35,540 nt of DNA from CAYLHS01 sp964383535 (lineage in GTDB: Bacteria > Actinomycetota > Acidimicrobiia > Spongiisociales > UBA4744), in the NCBI GenBank assembly GCA_964383535.1, contig CAYLHS010000012.1, positions 1 to 35,540 of the forward strand, read 5' to 3'. This document shows positions 31,897 through 35,540 of the stretch, in pieces. Below the pieces are notes generated by a model. That model made no database searches and had not been told where the DNA came from. It saw only the letters and a list, made by a program, of their open reading frames with translations. Numbering within the stretch: position 1 is the first letter of the stretch; each line of letters opens with the position of its first letter. Position numbers and translations under genes: made by a program.

Positions 31897-32970
31897 CTAG
31901 CCGATGAGCAGCGGGATCTCGACCTCCCGTTCGTCGAGCCCACCGTGGTAGCCGACCATCCTCGAGTCCATGCTGGAAGGTAGGAGGACGACGTCTCGGT
32001 CGGGCACGAGGAGACCGTTGGGAAGCCGGTGCGCGAGTTCCGGGTGCGGTGGTCCCGACCCCCACCACGCGCGGATCTCGTCGACTGGCATCCAAGTGGC
32101 AGGAATGCCCGCGGTGAGTGTCTCGGCCACGTCCGAAGGACCCCATACGGCGACGCCACGCGGATCACCGCTGTAGACGATCTCCGAGGAACGCCGAAGT
32201 GGGACCTTCGACAGCCCGTCGATGACGCCGTGGTCTGCCGTTCCGATCAACACAGCGTGGGATGGAAGGCGCGCGGCGATGCTGCTCCACACCGTGTCTG
32301 CGATCTGGATGGCTTCGGCGTAGCGGGTGGATGCCAGCCCAAAGAGGTGAGCGGCGACGTCGACATCGGGCAGGTAGGTGAAGACGAGGCGGTGTGCGAC
32401 TGCCGCGAGCTGCACGGTGGCGTCGACGATGTCCTCATAGCTCCATGCAGGCTCGAGCCGGCAGCCACGATAGAGCACACGGCTGAGCGGGCTGGTTTCG
32501 AACGATCCCGGCTGCACGGTGATCGCCTCGACTCCGCCGCTCGACAGTCGCTCCCACAGGTTCGGAGCGGGAAGAACCCCGTCCACTTCGAACGTGACGG
32601 GCTCGCCTCCGATCTTGGTCCACTTGAGCGTGTTGATCACGGCACCGTGGAGCAGCGCCTGGTGGCCGACGAGGCCGTGCTGCGCCGGCATGGAGGCTGT
32701 CACAAACGCGGCGAGGTTGACGCTCGTCGTCGTCGGGAAGACGGCGTCGATCGAACCGGCGCGCGCCGCCCGCAGCGACCGTGCCGCCGTGTGGGTGAGT
32801 TGGTGGTTGCCCAATCCGTCGAACAGCACAACGACATACGTCGCTGCTTCAGGGATGGATGCGGCGATCTCACGTGAGAGAGGAGCACCCGGGCTCGATC
32901 CGGTGAGCCGCTGTTCGAGTTCCGCTGCCAGGTTGGCGATGGTGCCACCCGCGTAGTCGGGCAGCCGCAT
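31897..32970 (-). CDS. Alkaline phosphatase-superfamily nucleotide pyrophosphatase/phosphodiesterase-like protein
   Basis: 357 residues, no evident signal peptide. Metal and catalytic residues of the type I phosphodiesterase family appear in order. They are Asp51 (VVLFDGLG), nucleophile Thr within FPTTTSVNLAAF (about Thr81), Asp204 and His208 (PDVDVAAHLFG), Asp246-His247 (GTADHGVI) and a late histidine in GYHGG. ATG 32970 overlaps the dehalogenase stop (ATGA), and the upstream extension lies inside that gene. Substrate is not evident; the family hydrolyses phosphodiesters and pyrophosphates. Confidence 0.85.
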   Translation of the reverse strand: MRLPDYAGGTIANLAAELEQRLTGSSPGAPLSREIAASIPEAATYVVVLFDGLGNHQLTHTAARSLRAARAGSIDAVFPTTTSVNLAAFVTASMPAQHGLVGHQALLHGAVINTLKWTKIGGEPVTFEVDGVLPAPNLWERLSSGGVEAITVQPGSFETSPLSRVLYRGCRLEPAWSYEDIVDATVQLAAVAHRLVFTYLPDVDVAAHLFGLASTRYAEAIQIADTVWSSIAARLPSHAVLIGTADHGVIDGLSKVPLRRSSEIVYSGDPRGVAVWGPSDVAETLTAGIPATWMPVDEIRAWWGSGPPHPELAHRLPNGLLVPDRDVVLLPSSMDSRMVGYHGGLDEREVEIPLLIG

Positions 32971-33824
32971 CAGCCGAGCCCGTGCAGAAACCCGGCGATC
33001 GCCTCGCCGATCTCGTGCGGAGAGTCCTCCTGGAGGAAGTGGAGACCAGGAACGGTGACCTCCTCTTGCGAAGGCCAAGTGCGACAGAACTCCCGGGCCC
33101 GCCCTGTCAGGATGATGCCTGGATCGCCGTTGATGAACAGCTTGGGAACAAGCGTCGAGGTCAGCCAGCGTGAGTAGCGCGACACGATCTGGTGGACGTC
33201 GGCCGGTTCTCCCGCGATGGGGATCTCGCGCGGCCAGGTCAGGGTTGGGCGGCGGTCCTCGCCTGGGTTCAGGTACGGGCGGCGGTACTCGTCCATCTCC
33301 TCATCGGTGAGTGTTCGCCTGATCGAGGCGGGAAGGATCCGTTCGACGAACACGTTCTTCTCAAGGACGATCTCTTCTCCGGCCGGGGAGCGCATGGCCT
33401 CGAAGATCGACCTCGACCGTTCCGGCCATTCCTCCCAGGTGACCGGTCGGACGATGGCCTCCATGTACGCGATGGCCTTGATCGCCGCGGGGTGACGCTG
33501 CGCCCAATCGAAGCCGAGAGCCGAGCCCCAGTCGTGCACGACCAGCGTCACCCTGTCCTGCACGTCCAGCGCATGGAGAAAAGCGTCCAGGTAGGCGGCG
33601 TGGTCGATGAACCGGTAGCGAGAGCCCGGGATCTTGTCGGAGTCACCCATGCCGATCAGATCGGGGGCGACGCACCGGCCGAGTCCTTCGACATGGGGGA
33701 TGACGTTCCGCCACAAGAAGGACGACGTCGGATTGCCGTGAAGGAAGACGATCGGATCACCTTGGCCGACCTCGACGTAGGCCATCGAATGCCCGAGGAC
33801 GTCGACGCGTTGTCTGGGGTACAT
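32970..33824 (-). CDS. Haloalkane dehalogenase-family alpha/beta hydrolase
   Basis: 284 residues from ATG 33824. Catalytic pattern of the HLD-II type: Asn31 in HGNPTSSFLWRN, nucleophile Asp98 with halide-binding Trp99 (VVHDWGSALGF), acid Glu122 (AYMEAIVRP) and His262 (GLHFLQEDSPHEIG). These residues together favour hydrolytic dehalogenase (DhaA/LinB-like) over an epoxide hydrolase. An ATG 15 codons upstream (33869) would translate a heptad-repeat array and is rejected. No Shine-Dalgarno precedes 33824, but a TATTGT -10-like element 6 nt upstream fits leaderless expression. It heads the three-gene minus-strand unit. Confidence 0.9.
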   Translation of the reverse strand: MYPRQRVDVLGHSMAYVEVGQGDPIVFLHGNPTSSFLWRNVIPHVEGLGRCVAPDLIGMGDSDKIPGSRYRFIDHAAYLDAFLHALDVQDRVTLVVHDWGSALGFDWAQRHPAAIKAIAYMEAIVRPVTWEEWPERSRSIFEAMRSPAGEEIVLEKNVFVERILPASIRRTLTDEEMDEYRRPYLNPGEDRRPTLTWPREIPIAGEPADVHQIVSRYSRWLTSTLVPKLFINGDPGIILTGRAREFCRTWPSQEEVTVPGLHFLQEDSPHEIGEAIAGFLHGLG

Positions 33825-33830
33825 GAAGCA

Positions 33831-33836
33831 ACAATA
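33831..33836 (-). promoter_or_regulatory. Possible leaderless -10 element for the dehalogenase operon
   Basis: TATTGT on the minus strand ends 6 nt before the ATG at 33824. With a usual 6-7 nt gap the transcript would start at the A of the start codon, explaining the absence of a Shine-Dalgarno. Leaderless transcripts are frequent in actinobacteria. Confidence 0.35.
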
Positions 33837-33837
33837 C

Positions 33838-33858
33838 CGGTTGTCGGTTCTCGGTTCT
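33838..33858. repeat. 7-bp tandem repeat CGGTTNT, three units
   Basis: Heptads at 33838, 33845 and 33852 (CGGTTGT, CGGTTCT, CGGTTCT). The array begins 2 nt beyond the putative -10 of the dehalogenase gene. Same sequence family as 21973-21986 and the reverse strand of 23484-23511. Confidence 0.7.
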
Positions 33859-33910
33859 GGGTAGGACACTCGCCCCGCGATTCCGCGGTTTCCCAGGTCG
33901 CGTTCCTACT

Positions 33911-33938
33911 GATGACTGAAGACTGAGGACTGACGTCT
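33911..33938. repeat. 7-bp tandem repeat GANGACT, four units
   Basis: Heptads at 33911, 33918, 33925 and 33932 (GATGACT, GAAGACT, GAGGACT, GACGTCT). The GAGGACT unit is identical to the two units that abut the racemase start at 4187-4200, 29 kb away. The array lies in the spacer before the second nuo operon. Confidence 0.75.
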
Positions 33939-33981
33939 GCGAGCGAAGCGAACTGGGTTCGGAGGCTTGGGTTCCCCTTCC

Positions 33982-33987
33982 TATACT
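33982..33987 (+). promoter_or_regulatory. Possible -10 element of the second nuo operon
   Basis: TATACT lies 48 nt before the nuoA start. A weak -35-like TTCGGA (33958-33963) is 18 nt upstream. No other good promoter is seen in the spacer. Confidence 0.35.
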
Positions 33988-34034
33988 GCGGCGCGACGGG
34001 GCGATGGCCCCTTTGTGGCGAGAAGGGCGGGGCG

Positions 34035-34400
34035 TTGAGCGCCTACTTCAAGGACTACGTGAGCGTGGCCGCATTCGTCGGTCTGGGCGTCTTCCTCGTT
34101 CTCCTTTTCCTAGCCATTGCGGCCATGCTCCGGCCGTCGAACCCTCACCCTGCCAAAATGCTCACCTACGAGTGTGGCGTCGATCCGGTCGGCTCTGATT
34201 GGAGCCAGAGCCAGGTCCGCTACTACATCTACGCGCTGCTGTTCGTTGTGTTCGACGTGGAGGCGGTCTTCATCTTCCCGTGGGCGATCACCCTCGAGAA
34301 ACTCGGCGCGTTCGGTCTCGGCGAGATGCTTCTGTTCATAGCGGTACTACTCGTCGGTCTCGTCTACGCGATCCGCAAGGGGGTGCTCAAGTGGGTGTGA
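34035..34400 (+). CDS. nuoA: NADH-quinone oxidoreductase subunit A (second copy)
   Basis: 121 residues from a TTG start preceded by AAGGGCGGGG. Three membrane helices with YECGVDPVG and VRYYIYALLFVVFDVEAVFIFPWA. It differs from the first NuoA in both loops (GVDPVGSDWSQSQ against GIVPEHEPAQRF) and lacks its basic C-terminal tail. A separate origin or ancient duplication is therefore likelier than recent copying. It opens a second nuo operon that continues beyond the window. The stop overlaps nuoB (GTGA). Confidence 0.94.
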   Translation: MSAYFKDYVSVAAFVGLGVFLVLLFLAIAAMLRPSNPHPAKMLTYECGVDPVGSDWSQSQVRYYIYALLFVVFDVEAVFIFPWAITLEKLGAFGLGEMLLFIAVLLVGLVYAIRKGVLKWV

Positions 34401-34888
34401 TCGACAAGTTCGGTATGCCGAAGCCGGTCTCGTGGTTGCTCAACTGGAGTCGCAAGTACTCCTTGTGGATGTTCAATTTCGGGCTTGCCTGCTGCGCGAT
34501 CGAAATGATGGCCGCCGCAGCACCGCGCTACGACATCATGCGTTTCGGGGTGATCCCGTTTCCTGCCTCGCCACGACAGGCCGATCTGATGATCGTCGCA
34601 GGCACCGTCACCGACAAGATGGCGCCGTCGATCCGCCGACTCTACGAGCAGATGCCCGACCCCAAGTACGTCATATCGATGGGGTCGTGCGCCAATAGCG
34701 GCGGCCCGTACTGGGACTCCTACTCGGTGACCAAGGGTGTGGATCAGATCATCCCCGTCGACGTGTACGTTCCGGGGTGCCCTCCCCGCCCCGAGGCACT
34801 CCTCGAAGGCGTCGTGCTCCTTCAGCAGAAGATCCAGAAGGAAGACCTACAGGCCAAGTGGAGAGAGCATGAGCGACGCCCCGTCTGA
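34397..34888 (+). CDS. nuoB: NADH-quinone oxidoreductase subunit B (second copy)
   Basis: 163 residues from GTG 34397; GTG 34391, two codons earlier and better spaced from a G-run, is an alternative. All N2 ligands are present: the CC pair in FGLACCAIEMM, then MGSCANSGG and VPGCPPRPEALLEG. It keeps the FPASPRQADLMIVAGTVTDKMAP quinone-site segment. The C-terminus is longer and more charged than that of the first copy (KIQKEDLQAKWREHE). It overlaps nuoC by 20 nt, unlike the 4-nt junctions of the first operon. Confidence 0.95.
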   Translation: MIDKFGMPKPVSWLLNWSRKYSLWMFNFGLACCAIEMMAAAAPRYDIMRFGVIPFPASPRQADLMIVAGTVTDKMAPSIRRLYEQMPDPKYVISMGSCANSGGPYWDSYSVTKGVDQIIPVDVYVPGCPPRPEALLEGVVLLQQKIQKEDLQAKWREHERRPV

Positions 34889-35444
34889 TTCGCTCACTCC
34901 CCACGAGGAGCTGTTCGCCTACGCGGAGCACGTCTATGACGTGGTCGGGTTTGCGGACCCCGTGGCCGTTCGCAGCAGGACCGTGAAGGCGTACGTCAAG
35001 CGCGATCGGTGGGTCGAGGCTCTGCGCAAGGCCCAGAACGACTTGGGCCTGATCTACTTCTCATGGCTGTCGGCGATCGACTGGGCGAACGAGGTTCAGG
35101 TTGGCGATCCACCGGAGAGCCATGTCAAGGAACGTTTCGAGGTGCTTGCCACGGTCGCCGACATCACGGAAGGTCGGCGGGTGACGTTCACCACGGACCT
35201 GCCCAAGGATGACGCACGGATCGACAGCTTGTCCGATGTGTACGGCGGCGCCAACTGGTTCGAGCGTGGGGCGTTCGAGATGTTCGGCATCGAATTCGTC
35301 GGCCACCCGAGCCTCCGCAAGCTGTACCTGCCCGAGGGTTTCGAAGGCAACCCGATGCGCAAGTCGTTCCCGTTGCTCAGCCGGGAGATCCGTCCGTGGC
35401 CCGGTTCTGTCGACGTCGAACCCATGCCGGAGGCAGGCGCGTGA
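34869..35444 (+). CDS. nuoC: NADH-quinone oxidoreductase subunit C (second copy)
   Basis: 191 residues from ATG 34869, with GGAGAG 4 nt upstream. The C-terminal signature reads YGGANWFERGAFEMFGIEFVGHPSLRKLYLPEGFEGNPMRKSFPL. The N-terminal domain is fuller than in the first copy (159 residues). The frame is open farther upstream only inside nuoB. The stop overlaps the nuoD start (GTGA). Confidence 0.93.
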   Translation: MSDAPSDSLTPHEELFAYAEHVYDVVGFADPVAVRSRTVKAYVKRDRWVEALRKAQNDLGLIYFSWLSAIDWANEVQVGDPPESHVKERFEVLATVADITEGRRVTFTTDLPKDDARIDSLSDVYGGANWFERGAFEMFGIEFVGHPSLRKLYLPEGFEGNPMRKSFPLLSREIRPWPGSVDVEPMPEAGA

Positions 35445-35540
35445 ACGTCGATCCGATGATGCACCTCGCGGACGCGGCCATCTCACTGGAACTCGAGACG
35501 CCCGAGATGACGTTGAATGTGGGGCCGCAGCATCCGTCGA
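35441..35540 (+). CDS. nuoD: NADH-quinone oxidoreductase subunit D (second copy, partial)
   Basis: Only the first 33 codons lie in the window, from a GTG overlapping the nuoC stop. The reading ends in LNVGPQHPS, the start of the family core, reached after about 24 residues. This copy therefore lacks the long acidic N-terminal extension of the first NuoD. Confidence 0.9.
   Translation, partial: MNVDPMMHLADAAISLELETPEMTLNVGPQHPS

Noticed and set aside
33825..33869. 15-codon N-terminal extension of the dehalogenase
   Set aside because: It would translate the CGGTT heptad array. The family N-terminus begins at the inner ATG.
33838..33938. CRISPR-like array
   Set aside because: The units are 7-bp head-to-tail repeats without spacers, and no cas gene is nearby.

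Overview
The window is high-GC DNA with many GTG/TTG starts and stop-start (ATGA/GTGA) overlaps. It encodes a threonine-rich lipoprotein linker, an actinobacterial-type 14-subunit complex I operon and likely leaderless promoter architecture. Together these suggest an actinobacterium, perhaps an Acidimicrobiia-like lineage; that placement is inference from protein flavour, not from a marker gene. No rRNA, tRNA, insertion sequence or CRISPR array was seen.

Layout. Positions 1-2448 (minus) carry a polar amino acid ABC transporter: binding protein, permease and ATPase, the ATPase running off the left edge. Positions 2673-4096 (minus) carry a nicotinamidase and an APH-family phosphotransferase, divergent from a YgeA-type Asp/Glu racemase at 4201. 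Positions 4994-19530 carry a complete nuoABCDEFGHIJKLMN operon with a promoter at 4939-4967 and almost no non-coding spacing. The one gap, between nuoD and nuoE, is filled by a 24-codon ORF coupled at both ends. Next come a secreted beta-solenoid/bactofilin-like membrane protein, moaA, a GNAT protein and a pterin-dehydratase-like/VOC fusion. On the minus strand (24491-23512, with SCO upstream at 25092) lies a SCO1 - PCu(A)C - mobA copper-chaperone/molybdenum-cofactor operon.

Positions 25418-30225 hold the most unusual locus: a bc-type quinol oxidase operon of non-actinobacterial layout. Its order is cytochrome c with three C-terminal membrane segments, a 600-residue GltD/DsrL-like iron-sulfur flavoprotein with a two-cluster ferredoxin tail, a split b6-type cytochrome b, a subunit-IV-like protein, a short Rieske protein and a membrane-anchored cytochrome c. 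An FTR1 iron permease with its own palindromic operator follows. A minus-strand trio (haloalkane dehalogenase, phosphodiesterase-like protein, methyltransferase; 33824-31100) ends tail-to-tail with FTR1. A second, divergent nuo operon (nuoA, B, C and the start of D) begins at 34035 and leaves the window.

Taken together this is a respiratory island: two complex I loci bracket a bc-type complex, copper chaperones for oxidase assembly, and iron uptake. Two further themes are not explained by genes. One is a set of degenerate 7-bp tandem repeats in most of the non-operon intergenic spacers. The other is two strong palindromes: 40 bp between SCO1 and the cytochrome operon, and 18 bp overlapping the FTR1 promoter.
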